Of a DNA stretch of 39,033 nucleotides, positions 9,745-18,069 are shown one piece after another. Both the position numbers and the translations under genes were made by a program. Below the pieces are notes generated by a model that searched no databases, was not told the DNA's origin, and was given only the letters and a program-made list of their open reading frames with translations. This DNA is from Desulfurellaceae bacterium (GTDB taxonomy: Bacteria > Campylobacterota_A > Desulfurellia > Desulfurellales > Hippeaceae): the NCBI GenBank assembly GCA_015493995.1, contig WGCD01000102.1:1-39033 (forward strand). The letters are read 5' to 3'. The first letter of the stretch is position 1; each line of letters begins with the position of its first letter.

Positions 9745-11097
9745 CTAAGATAAAACTTTTTTTGCGGCTTTTTCTATGCTGCCGATACATTTGTCAATTT
9801 TAGAAAAATCGTCCGACTCAACGGTTATTCTTAAAAACGGCTCGGTGCCGGAATATCTAACAACAACCCTGCCTTTATTATCAATTAGCTTTTTAGCCTC
9901 TACTATGGCATTCTGAATCTCCTTAATATCTTCAAGAGGCGGTTTTTCTTTAACCGAAACATTTACGGTTTTTTCAGGCACTTTTTTATAATCACCGTAT
10001 AAATTAGAAAGACTTTTTCTTTTCTGCTTAACAATGGATAGAACAGCCAAAGCCGTTATAATTCCATCTCCCGTCGTATTTAAGTCGGACAACACAATAT
10101 GACCGGACTGCTCTCCGCCCAAGTTGAATCCTCCCTCTATCATTCTTTTCACTATATTTTTATCACCAACGTCAACACGCTCGAGTTTAACACCCTGTGA
10201 TGCAAGAACCTTCTCAAGCCCGTAATTTGTCATAACCGTTCCGACAACAGTATTGTTCTTTAAAATGCCTTTTTTCTTCATATCCTTAGCCAAAATGGAC
10301 AAAATAATATCCCCGTCAATCAAATTGTACCTCTCGTCAACCATAAAAACCCTGTCGCCGTCACCGTCAAACGCAATACCTACATCAGCCCTGTAAAGTT
10401 TGCTTGCCTCTATAATTGCGCTCGGGTAGGTCGAACCGCACTTTTCGTTTATGTTTATACCGTTAGGCTCGTCGTTTATTGCTATAACCTCGGCTCCGAG
10501 TTCCTCAAAAATCATAGGCGCAACCTTATATGTGGCTCCGTTAGCACAATCAAGCACAATTCTCAAACCTTCGAGGTTCATCGTATATGGCAGTGTATCT
10601 TTGGCAAACACTATGTAGCGCCCCAGCGTATCTCTTATTCTGTACGCCCTGCCTAAGTTTTTGCCAAGCTCTCCCTTGTTATCCAACTTTCCGCTAAAAA
10701 TAATATTTTCTATGCGGCTTTCAATCTCATCATCAAGTTTCAGCCCTTTGCTTGAAAAAATTTTTATACCGTTATCATCAAAAGGGTTGTGGCTTGCCGA
10801 TATAACTATTCCGGCATCCGCTCTCATACTTCTTACTAAAAAAGCAATTGCCGGAGTAGGCATAGGACCCACAAGATAGGCGTCAGCACCCATAGAGACA
10901 ACTCCGCTTGTCAAGGCGCTTTCAAGCATATAACAAGAGAGCCTCGTATCTTTACCTATAATTATTTTTTTCTTTTTGTTTTTTGTGTTGTTGCCCAAAG
11001 CATAAACAAGGGCTTTACCCAGCTTATATGCCAAGTCTCCGACCATAGGATAGACATTGGCTTTTCCCCTTATACCGTCCGTGCCAAAGAGTTTCAT
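9745..11097 (-). CDS. glmM: Phosphoglucosamine mutase
   Basis: LFGTDGIRGKAN start, catalytic ISASHNPFDDNGIKIF, GDGDRVFMVDE, RYSGTEPFLRI. Confidence 0.95.
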   Translation of the reverse strand: MKLFGTDGIRGKANVYPMVGDLAYKLGKALVYALGNNTKNKKKKIIIGKDTRLSCYMLESALTSGVVSMGADAYLVGPMPTPAIAFLVRSMRADAGIVISASHNPFDDNGIKIFSSKGLKLDDEIESRIENIIFSGKLDNKGELGKNLGRAYRIRDTLGRYIVFAKDTLPYTMNLEGLRIVLDCANGATYKVAPMIFEELGAEVIAINDEPNGININEKCGSTYPSAIIEASKLYRADVGIAFDGDGDRVFMVDERYNLIDGDIILSILAKDMKKKGILKNNTVVGTVMTNYGLEKVLASQGVKLERVDVGDKNIVKRMIEGGFNLGGEQSGHIVLSDLNTTGDGIITALAVLSIVKQKRKSLSNLYGDYKKVPEKTVNVSVKEKPPLEDIKEIQNAIVEAKKLIDNKGRVVVRYSGTEPFLRITVESDDFSKIDKCIGSIEKAAKKVLS

Positions 11098-12467
11098 AAT
11101 CTAACTCCCGTATATTTTATCATCAGCGTGGCTATTAAAAGATAGATAAACAACCCCATTATATCGTTCAGTGCCGATATAAAAGGCGATGCGGCAACCG
11201 CAGGGTCAACGTTTATCTTTTTTAAACCCACAGGGAGCATAGCCCCAATCATCGTTGATAAAAACATAGATAAGAATAAAGATAGAGCCACCACAACAGC
11301 AAGATGAACGTTGTGTTGAAAAACGAATGCCATAGCAAAACCCAAAAACGAAAACAGTGCACCGATAGAAAGAGCCGTCTTTATCTGTTTTTTGATTATA
11401 ATCCATATACCGCTTTCATCGAATTTTCCGATAGCCAGAGCCCTAACGACAATTGTTTGAGACTGCTGACCGGTATTTCCTCCCAAAGCCATAATTAAAG
11501 GCATAAAAAATGACAGTGATATGGCGCTTTTCAATGTGCCGTCAAAGAATTTCAAAACACTTCCCGAAATTGATTCGCCTATCAAACTCATTATCAACCA
11601 GGGCGCTCTGTATTTAATAATGCTTAAAACGCTCACCTCTTCCATCTCGTCTTCAGATGTACCGACGAGTTTATATATATCCTCTGTGGTTTCCTCTCTT
11701 ATAACGTCAATAATATCATCAACGTTAATAACACCGACAAGTCTGTTTTTATTATCCGTAACGGGTATGGACAACAGATCGTATTTTTCGACTATCTTTG
11801 CAACCTCTTCCTGGTCCATATCTGTTCTTACAGAAATAACATTGGTATTCGTTATGGATTCTATTTTTTCGTTTTTATCAGCCGTTATCAAAGCCCTCAA
11901 CGTAACAACGCCGATAAGATGCCTGTGTTTATTTATAACATAAACATATATTATGCGTTTCTCTTTACTTGCCCTCCTGATTGCCTCAATAGCCTCTTCA
12001 ACTGTCATATCCTTATCAATGGCAAAGAAATCGGGGTTCATTATACCGCCGGCTGTATCCTCGGCATACTTAGCCAGCGTCATCATCTCTTCTTTTACTT
12101 TAGAATCGAGATGGCTTTGAACCTCTTCGGCAACCTCTTCGTCTAACTCGTCAAATATATCAACAGCCTTGTCAACCGAAATGCTCTCCAAAACCTTTGC
12201 AATCTCCTGAGGAGAGAAATTGCTCAATATATCGGCAGCAACGGAGTAGTCGTCAAGGTATTCTATGGTTTCGGCTCTTAATTTAATATCACTTATGGAT
12301 TTTATCAGCACAACCCTTTCGTCAGGAGCAAGATTTTGAGCAATCTTGGCTATATCTGCGGGGTGCAGTTTCTTTACTATATTGCAAACGTTGTCTATTG
12401 CATCTTTTCTTATAAATTTCCGTATGGTTTGCACCAAAACCTTTGTGCTGGAATGTTCTTTAGCCAT
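11094..12467 (-). CDS. mgtE: Magnesium transporter MgtE
   Basis: N domain, paired CBS domains, C-terminal TM domain with LGGNTGQQSQTIVVRALA. Confidence 0.95.
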   Translation of the reverse strand: MAKEHSSTKVLVQTIRKFIRKDAIDNVCNIVKKLHPADIAKIAQNLAPDERVVLIKSISDIKLRAETIEYLDDYSVAADILSNFSPQEIAKVLESISVDKAVDIFDELDEEVAEEVQSHLDSKVKEEMMTLAKYAEDTAGGIMNPDFFAIDKDMTVEEAIEAIRRASKEKRIIYVYVINKHRHLIGVVTLRALITADKNEKIESITNTNVISVRTDMDQEEVAKIVEKYDLLSIPVTDNKNRLVGVINVDDIIDVIREETTEDIYKLVGTSEDEMEEVSVLSIIKYRAPWLIMSLIGESISGSVLKFFDGTLKSAISLSFFMPLIMALGGNTGQQSQTIVVRALAIGKFDESGIWIIIKKQIKTALSIGALFSFLGFAMAFVFQHNVHLAVVVALSLFLSMFLSTMIGAMLPVGLKKINVDPAVAASPFISALNDIMGLFIYLLIATLMIKYTGVRL

Positions 12468-13361
12468 TTAATACCTTGGATTCATATACTCTTTAATTGC
12501 TTTTTCCTTCTTTGTCCAATTTTCCTTAACCTTAACCCACAACTCCAAAAACACCCTGCTGTCCAAAAAATTCTCTATATCAATCCTGGCAAGTTTTCCT
12601 ATCTCTTTAATTAACTTACCATCTTTCCCTATGACTATCATCTTTTGCGTTTTTCTTTCAACTATTATTGTCGCTTTGATGTAGTAAATCCCCTTTTCTT
12701 GCCTGTACTTCATCTCATCAACAACAACGGCTATATGGTAGGGTACCTCTTTTGCAACAAGGTTCATTATCTTTTCCCTGATAATTTCAGAGATAATAAA
12801 TCTCTCTGTCTCCGTGCTTATTATGTCGTCTTCGTAGTACCTCGGACCCTCTTCAAGCAAAGAAAGCAGGGCGGTGAGAATCTTTTCTTTGGCATCAGCG
12901 GAAGATGTCAACGACGTTTCTATAATTTCATCAAACTCTACAATTTCCGTAAATCTGTTTTTAATCTCTTCAATACGCTTTCTGTCCATCAAATCTATTT
13001 TATTTATCACAAGCAGGGATTTCTTATTTTTGGAGGCTATCTTTCTTAAATACTCCTCCATAATGTCATCTATCGTTCCCTGATTATCCGTTATGACAAG
13101 TGCAACATCGAAATCATCAATAGCCTCGTCTATATACTTAATCATTGCCTCATTTAATTTTTTTTGCGACCTGTGTATGCCCGGTGTATCTACAAAGACA
13201 ATCTGGTATTCATCCGTAGTCAAAATACCCCTGACAGATTTTCTTGTAGCTTGCGGCTTATGTGACACTATTGCTATCTTCTCACCGATTAAAAGGTTTA
13301 ACAGCGTTGATTTTCCGACATTGGGTTTTCCTATAATAGCAACAAATCCCGATTTAAACAT
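12468..13361 (-). CDS. era: GTPase Era
   Basis: GKPNVGKSTLLN, VDTPGIH, NKIDL, C-terminal KH domain. Confidence 0.96.
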   Translation of the reverse strand: MFKSGFVAIIGKPNVGKSTLLNLLIGEKIAIVSHKPQATRKSVRGILTTDEYQIVFVDTPGIHRSQKKLNEAMIKYIDEAIDDFDVALVITDNQGTIDDIMEEYLRKIASKNKKSLLVINKIDLMDRKRIEEIKNRFTEIVEFDEIIETSLTSSADAKEKILTALLSLLEEGPRYYEDDIISTETERFIISEIIREKIMNLVAKEVPYHIAVVVDEMKYRQEKGIYYIKATIIVERKTQKMIVIGKDGKLIKEIGKLARIDIENFLDSRVFLELWVKVKENWTKKEKAIKEYMNPRY

Positions 13362-14034
13362 CTCTTTTTTCTATCCTCTCTATGGCTTTTTTGGCAGCTT
13401 CTTTTTCAGCTTCTTTTTTACTTTTTCCGACTCCTTTTCCGTAACTCACACCGTCAATAAAAACTTCGCAGTGAAATGTTTTATTGTGCTCCACACCGAG
13501 TTCTTTTATAATTTTGTACTCAGGAAGGCATGAGAACCTCTTTTGAGTCAACTCCTGGAGATAGGTTTTGTGGTCGAAAATCATGCCTGTTTCAACAATC
13601 TTATCTATTGTATCAGAAAGTTGGCTAATAACAAAGCCCCTTGCGTCGTCTAACCCGCCGTCCGAATAAATTGCACCGACCAAAGCCTCAAAGGTGTTTT
13701 CAAGAATGCTCCTGTTATACATAATGCCCTCTTTTTGCTCGCTTTTACCGACAAATATATAACGGTACATCTCAAGCCTTGTTGCAATAGAAGACAGCAC
13801 CTCGGTGTTTACCGTTGCGGCTCTGATTTTTGACAACCTTCCTTCGTCGGTATTTCTGTATTTGTCAATTAAATATTCCGTAACTATTAACTCCAAAACG
13901 GCATCACCCAGAAACTCCAATCTCTCGTTGGAGTCATTTTTATTCCTTACACTTGACTTATGGGTCAATGCTTTTTTTAACAGTTCCTCATTTTTAAACC
14001 TATACCCTATAACTTTTTGCAGCTCTCTCATCAC
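13354..14034 (-). CDS. rnc: Ribonuclease III
   Basis: NERLEFLGDAVLELIVTEYL signature and C-terminal dsRBD. Confidence 0.96.
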   Translation of the reverse strand: MMRELQKVIGYRFKNEELLKKALTHKSSVRNKNDSNERLEFLGDAVLELIVTEYLIDKYRNTDEGRLSKIRAATVNTEVLSSIATRLEMYRYIFVGKSEQKEGIMYNRSILENTFEALVGAIYSDGGLDDARGFVISQLSDTIDKIVETGMIFDHKTYLQELTQKRFSCLPEYKIIKELGVEHNKTFHCEVFIDGVSYGKGVGKSKKEAEKEAAKKAIERIEKRDV

Positions 14035-14876
14035 ACATACCTATCCATAGAATCGGCAAATATTGTTACAACATTGGATTTTTGATACCTCAAGCGGATT
14101 TTTGATGCGGCGAAATAGGCTGCACCGCTTGAAATTCCTGCAAATATACCCTCTTTTTTCACAAGCGTTTGTTGATAATCCAAAGCCTCCTCGTCACTCA
14201 CAACAACAATGTCATCAACCAAACTCATATCCATAACATCAGGCAAAAAGCCGGCTCCGATACCCTGAATTTTATGTGCTCCCGATTTTCCCAGACTTAA
14301 AAACGGACTGGATTTCGGCTCAACCGCAATTGCTTTTAGGTTTGGATTCTTATCCTTCAGATATCTTGTAACACCGCTGAAGGTACCGCCTGTTCCGACG
14401 CAGCAAACAAATATATCAACACTGCCGAGCTGTTTATAAATTTCCACAGCAGTCGTTTCTTTGTGTACGGCAGGATTTAGTGGGTTTGAAAACTGATTTG
14501 GCATAAAAAACCCCTCTTTCTCCAAATCCTTTGCTGTTTCAACAGACAAAGCCATCCCGCCTTTTTCATCTGTCAAAATTACCTCTGCACCGAACGACTC
14601 CATTATTGCCACCCTTTGCGGACTTAAATTCTCAGGCATAACAATCGTCACGGGTATCTCGTAATACGCTCCCAAAAAAGCCAAAGAAATCCCAGTATTT
14701 CCGCTTGTAGGCTCAACTATCCCCTTATCTGAAATTTTATCTAAGACATTTTTTAACATCGAGTATGCGGTTCTATCTTTAATAGAGCCCGTAGGATTGA
14801 ACATCTCAAGCTTGGCAAATATCCCGTTTTTCAGCTTTACAAGTGGTGTGTTTCCTATTGCATCAATAATATTCAA
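14031..14876 (-). CDS. cysK: Cysteine synthase family PLP enzyme (short, 281 aa)
   Basis: NTPLVKL, FNPTGSIKDRTA, PTSGNTGISLA, GTGGTFSGV motifs. Confidence 0.88.
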   Translation of the reverse strand: MNIIDAIGNTPLVKLKNGIFAKLEMFNPTGSIKDRTAYSMLKNVLDKISDKGIVEPTSGNTGISLAFLGAYYEIPVTIVMPENLSPQRVAIMESFGAEVILTDEKGGMALSVETAKDLEKEGFFMPNQFSNPLNPAVHKETTAVEIYKQLGSVDIFVCCVGTGGTFSGVTRYLKDKNPNLKAIAVEPKSSPFLSLGKSGAHKIQGIGAGFLPDVMDMSLVDDIVVVSDEEALDYQQTLVKKEGIFAGISSGAAYFAASKIRLRYQKSNVVTIFADSMDRYV

Positions 14877-16432
14877 AACAGCTCCCCCAAATCTTTTCTA
14901 TTCACACTGATGTGTTTAGTATTGTCGTATTTATGCGGTGTATCTATACAGTAGTGAGCACCTACGCTGCCCTTTCTCTCCAGTGCACTGTAGGCTATTA
15001 CAACGGAAATCAAGGCAATATTTCTCAACTCTATTCCCTCTTTACAGCAGTATCTCTTGTTGTATTTCAAAAACATACCGCTTGCACACTCCGCCATTTC
15101 CTTCATATCGTTTATGCTTCTGACAACACCGAGCCGCTCCCACAATTTTTCTTTTATATCATCAATCTTTTTTCTCATAGCTTCGGTATCGTCACACTCC
15201 TCGCACCCAAAACGAGCGGTATCAGAGGGTTTAAAGTCAAAGGATTTAACATATAAACCTGCACTCTCAGCCGCTCTGTTTCCGAAAACAAGCCCCTCCA
15301 AAATCGAGTTGCTTGCCAATCGATTTGCTCCGTGAACACCGTTACACGCCACTTCGCCTGCCGCAAAAAGTCCGTCTATATCGGTCTTTGCAAATATGTC
15401 CGTTTTTACTCCGCCCATAGTGTAGTGCGCAGCGGGAGCAACAGGTACAGCCTCCTTTGTTATATCTAATCCGTATTTTAAACACTCAGCATAGATTGTC
15501 GGAAATCTCGACTTGACAAATTCCGCCCCCATCCGACTCGTATCAAGATATACCTTATCTATTGAGCGCTTCTTCATCTCAAAAACTATGGAACGGGCAA
15601 CAACATCCCTTGGAGCTAACTCTTTAAGTCTGTGATACTTTTCCATAAATCTCTCGCCCTTATCGTTTATCAAAACGGCTCCCTCGCCTCTCATAGATTC
15701 ACTCAATAAAAATTGCGGTGCGTTGTATCTTTTTAAAGCTGTCGGGTGGAACTGAACAAACTCCATATCCTCTAAGGTTGCCCCTGCTAAAAATGCGGAT
15801 ACTATTCCGTCTCCCGTTGTAACGGAAGGGTTTGTCGTGTTTTTGTATATAGCTGCATAACCACCGCTTGTTAAAATTACTGCGGAGGTATCAACCGTTT
15901 CATATTTATTTGTTTTTGTGTTTAAAAATTCAACCTGTTTAATATGTCCGTCTTCTGTGACAAGATTGACCAGCATCCTGTTTTCAAACAGCTCATAATT
16001 TTTGTAGGTTTTAAGTTTTTCAACAAGCGCCCTTTCAACCTCGTGTCCCGTCGCATCTCCCAATGCGTGCAGGATTCTGTTTGTCGAGTGGGCAGCCTCT
16101 TTTGTAAAATCCAGCTCTCCTTTATCATTTCTATCAAAGTTAGCGCCCCACTCCATAAGCTCTTTAATCCTTTTAGGACCTTCTTTAACCAAAACTTCCA
16201 CCGCATCTTTTCTGCAAAGACCGGCACCGGCATTCAACGTATCCCGGATATGACTATCTATGCTATCCCCTTCTTGCAAAACTACTGCTACTCCGCCTTG
16301 GGCTTTATCGGTATTGCAAAGCATCAATTCGCCCTTAGTAAAAATCTTTACATAGAAGCCTTCTTCCAATAAACCTATGGCGGCTCTCAAACCTGCAACG
16401 CCGCTTCCTATAACTGTTATGGGTCTATGCAT
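14873..16432 (-). CDS. nadB: L-aspartate oxidase
   Basis: FAD GSGVAGLRAAIGL, FVQFHPTAL, APAAHYTMGGVKTD, GEVACNGVHGANRLASNSILEGLVFG. Confidence 0.93.
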   Translation of the reverse strand: MHRPITVIGSGVAGLRAAIGLLEEGFYVKIFTKGELMLCNTDKAQGGVAVVLQEGDSIDSHIRDTLNAGAGLCRKDAVEVLVKEGPKRIKELMEWGANFDRNDKGELDFTKEAAHSTNRILHALGDATGHEVERALVEKLKTYKNYELFENRMLVNLVTEDGHIKQVEFLNTKTNKYETVDTSAVILTSGGYAAIYKNTTNPSVTTGDGIVSAFLAGATLEDMEFVQFHPTALKRYNAPQFLLSESMRGEGAVLINDKGERFMEKYHRLKELAPRDVVARSIVFEMKKRSIDKVYLDTSRMGAEFVKSRFPTIYAECLKYGLDITKEAVPVAPAAHYTMGGVKTDIFAKTDIDGLFAAGEVACNGVHGANRLASNSILEGLVFGNRAAESAGLYVKSFDFKPSDTARFGCEECDDTEAMRKKIDDIKEKLWERLGVVRSINDMKEMAECASGMFLKYNKRYCCKEGIELRNIALISVVIAYSALERKGSVGAHYCIDTPHKYDNTKHISVNRKDLGELF

Positions 16433-16442
16433 TTACAATCTC

Positions 16443-16556
16443 CTAAAAAGCTATAAACGTATGATTCGCAGGCGGTTTTATATTCGTTTTGTGTCCGCAT
16501 CCGTATAAAGAGGCTGATAATATAACAACCGCAACAAAAAACAATAATTTTTTCAT
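16443..16556 (-). CDS. Small lipoprotein, 37 aa (MKKLLFFVAVVILSASLYGCGHKTNIKPPANHTFIAF), not in the supplied ORF track
   Basis: Read from the minus strand; signal peptide plus lipobox LYG|C; followed by a TAGGAG SD for nadB. YifL/LptM-like length and architecture. Confidence 0.65.
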   Translation of the reverse strand: MKKLLFFVAVVILSASLYGCGHKTNIKPPANHTFIAF

Positions 16557-16642
16557 ATTGCACAATCTATTATAAATCTTTTTTAAAATCAATATTAAAA
16601 ACAGCCTATAAAAACCGTTTTTTAATAAGCTGTCGATAGCTG

Positions 16643-16671
16643 TTGATGTTTTTCTGTTTTTGGTTTATAGT
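16643..16671 (+). promoter_or_regulatory. Predicted sigma70 promoter of the ferredoxin gene (TTGATG-N17-TATAGT)
   Basis: -35 16643-16648, -10 16666-16671, SD AAGGAG at 16681, ATG 16694. Confidence 0.55.
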
Positions 16672-16693
16672 TTTTTTAGCAAGGAGAACAAGT

Positions 16694-17698
16694 ATGGATT
16701 TTGTAAACTGCATAAGCATAGGAATAACCAAAGAAAGATGTATAAGGGGAACATTTTCAAAAAGCCACTGCAGGGATTGCGAAGATATATGTATTGTCGA
16801 TGCAGTAGTGTTTTCTCCAGAACCTTCGATTAATAAAAATATCTGTATCAAATGCTCCCTGTGTTATTCCGCCTGCAAATTCTCCGCGATAAACATAAAA
16901 AAAGACAACAAACAACTGTTGGAAGAAACAAAAGAAAATAAAGAAATCGATATAGGTTGCATATTCTCAAATTCAAAAATAAAAATAACCTGCCTGTCGA
17001 GAATAACAGAGGATGTGCTCATAAACTGGTTTAAAGAAAGCAAATCCGTAACACTAAAAAGGGGGAATTGCAAAACCTGCAAGTTCAAAAAAACGTTGAG
17101 CTACTTCAACGAAAGTTTTAAAAAATCGATTATTTTGGCTAAATCAACGGGCATTAAACCCGACATCAAGATAAAAACCGAAAAAGGCAGTAAGGTTTAT
17201 ATACCCAAAGAAAGCGTATCAAGAAGAAGTATGTTTTCTTCTTTGGGCATCACACCGCCACGTTCTCTGCCTAAACGCGATATCTTAATAAAAGCGGTTT
17301 CTCAACCTGTAATAAACGACACACCGTATGCAGATAGCGCAAAGATAACCATAGACTCAAGTTGTACGCTTTGCGGGGTTTGCTCTCACATCTGCCCCGT
17401 CAATGCAATTACAATAGTTAAAGACGATAAAAAAGGCTACATATTCTTTTCTCCGAGTCTGTGTATAAACTGTAAAGAGTGTGAAGAGGCTTGTATATAC
17501 AAATCGATATCGGTTGAGACGCAAACTGTCTCCTCAATTACCTCAAAACCCAAAAAGGTGTTTGAAGCAGCAAAAAAGGTGTGTTCGGAGTGCAAAAAAG
17601 AGTTTTACAGCGCAGACGAAGATACAGATATTTGCCACGTATGCAGGGTTAAAGATGACAGCAAACAGCAGTTTCTGAATTTTTTAAAGAACCTTTAA
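16694..17698 (+). CDS. Multi-cluster 4Fe-4S polyferredoxin with C-terminal CxxC…CxxC zinc-ribbon-like segment
   Basis: SD AAGGAG then ATG 16694 (ORF-track start 16643 is too early). CIKCSLCYSAC, CTLCGVCSHICPVNAI, CINCKECEEAC, CSECKK…CHVC. Confidence 0.85.
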   Translation: MDFVNCISIGITKERCIRGTFSKSHCRDCEDICIVDAVVFSPEPSINKNICIKCSLCYSACKFSAINIKKDNKQLLEETKENKEIDIGCIFSNSKIKITCLSRITEDVLINWFKESKSVTLKRGNCKTCKFKKTLSYFNESFKKSIILAKSTGIKPDIKIKTEKGSKVYIPKESVSRRSMFSSLGITPPRSLPKRDILIKAVSQPVINDTPYADSAKITIDSSCTLCGVCSHICPVNAITIVKDDKKGYIFFSPSLCINCKECEEACIYKSISVETQTVSSITSKPKKVFEAAKKVCSECKKEFYSADEDTDICHVCRVKDDSKQQFLNFLKNL

Positions 17699-17788
17699 AA
17701 ATCCCTGTAAAAAACATAAAATTAAATACATATTAGAATAATAACATTTTATAGAATACTTAAAAATACTTTACATAGGAAGCAATAT

Positions 17789-17881
17789 ATGATAATAATT
17801 AAAACTATGAGACAAATCTTGGAAAAAAGGTATGGCGGGTATTGTTTTATGAAAAAATGGGTGCCGGAATGTATATCGTAA
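17789..17881 (+). CDS. Candidate micro-ORF A, 30 aa: MIIIKTMRQILEKRYGGYCFMKKWVPECIS
   Basis: AGGAAG SD-like sequence 8 nt upstream; similar to micro-ORF B downstream. Below ORF-track cut-off. Confidence 0.35.
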   Translation: MIIIKTMRQILEKRYGGYCFMKKWVPECIS

Positions 17882-17890
17882 AATTTTTTA

Positions 17891-17920
17891 TTGACAGACA
17901 GTAACTTTTTAAGTTATCAT
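17891..17920 (+). promoter_or_regulatory. Predicted sigma70 promoter upstream of torA (TTGACA-N18-TATCAT or N17-TTATCA)
   Basis: Perfect -35 TTGACA at 17891-17896; TATCAT at 17915-17920. Confidence 0.6.
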
Positions 17921-17926
17921 TAAACA

Positions 17927-18037
17927 ATGAATGCACAAAAGATATCTTTTAAAATTGCTCCTTGGCAAACGTATAGGGGTTTGGGTTTTCTCAAAAAATG
18001 GATTTCAATAAGGCTAAATGCGGGTAATGTTTATTAA
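17927..18037 (+). CDS. Candidate micro-ORF B, 36 aa: MNAQKISFKIAPWQTYRGLGFLKKWISIRLNAGNVY
   Basis: ATG lies at the position expected for the TSS (possible leaderless ORF); same F[ML]KKW[VI] core as micro-ORF A. Confidence 0.35.
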   Translation: MNAQKISFKIAPWQTYRGLGFLKKWISIRLNAGNVY

Positions 18038-18069
18038 AAAAGTTTAAACGTTTTTTTGGAGGTGAGTTT

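Noticed and set aside
16643-16693. Upstream start MMFFCFWFIVFLARRTS for the polyferredoxin, resembling a TM anchor
   Set aside because: AAGGAG SD and ATG 16694 fit better, and the extension would overlap the predicted -35/-10 promoter.
17180-17250. SVSRRSMFSSLGI inside the polyferredoxin as a Tat signal
   Set aside because: Internal position and no following hydrophobic signal core; more like the NapF-type SRRGIL segment.
18036-18057. AAAAAAGTTTAAACGTTTTTTT before torA as an intrinsic terminator
   Set aside because: Stem is weak A-U with tiny loop and it directly precedes the torA SD; at most a regulatory hairpin.
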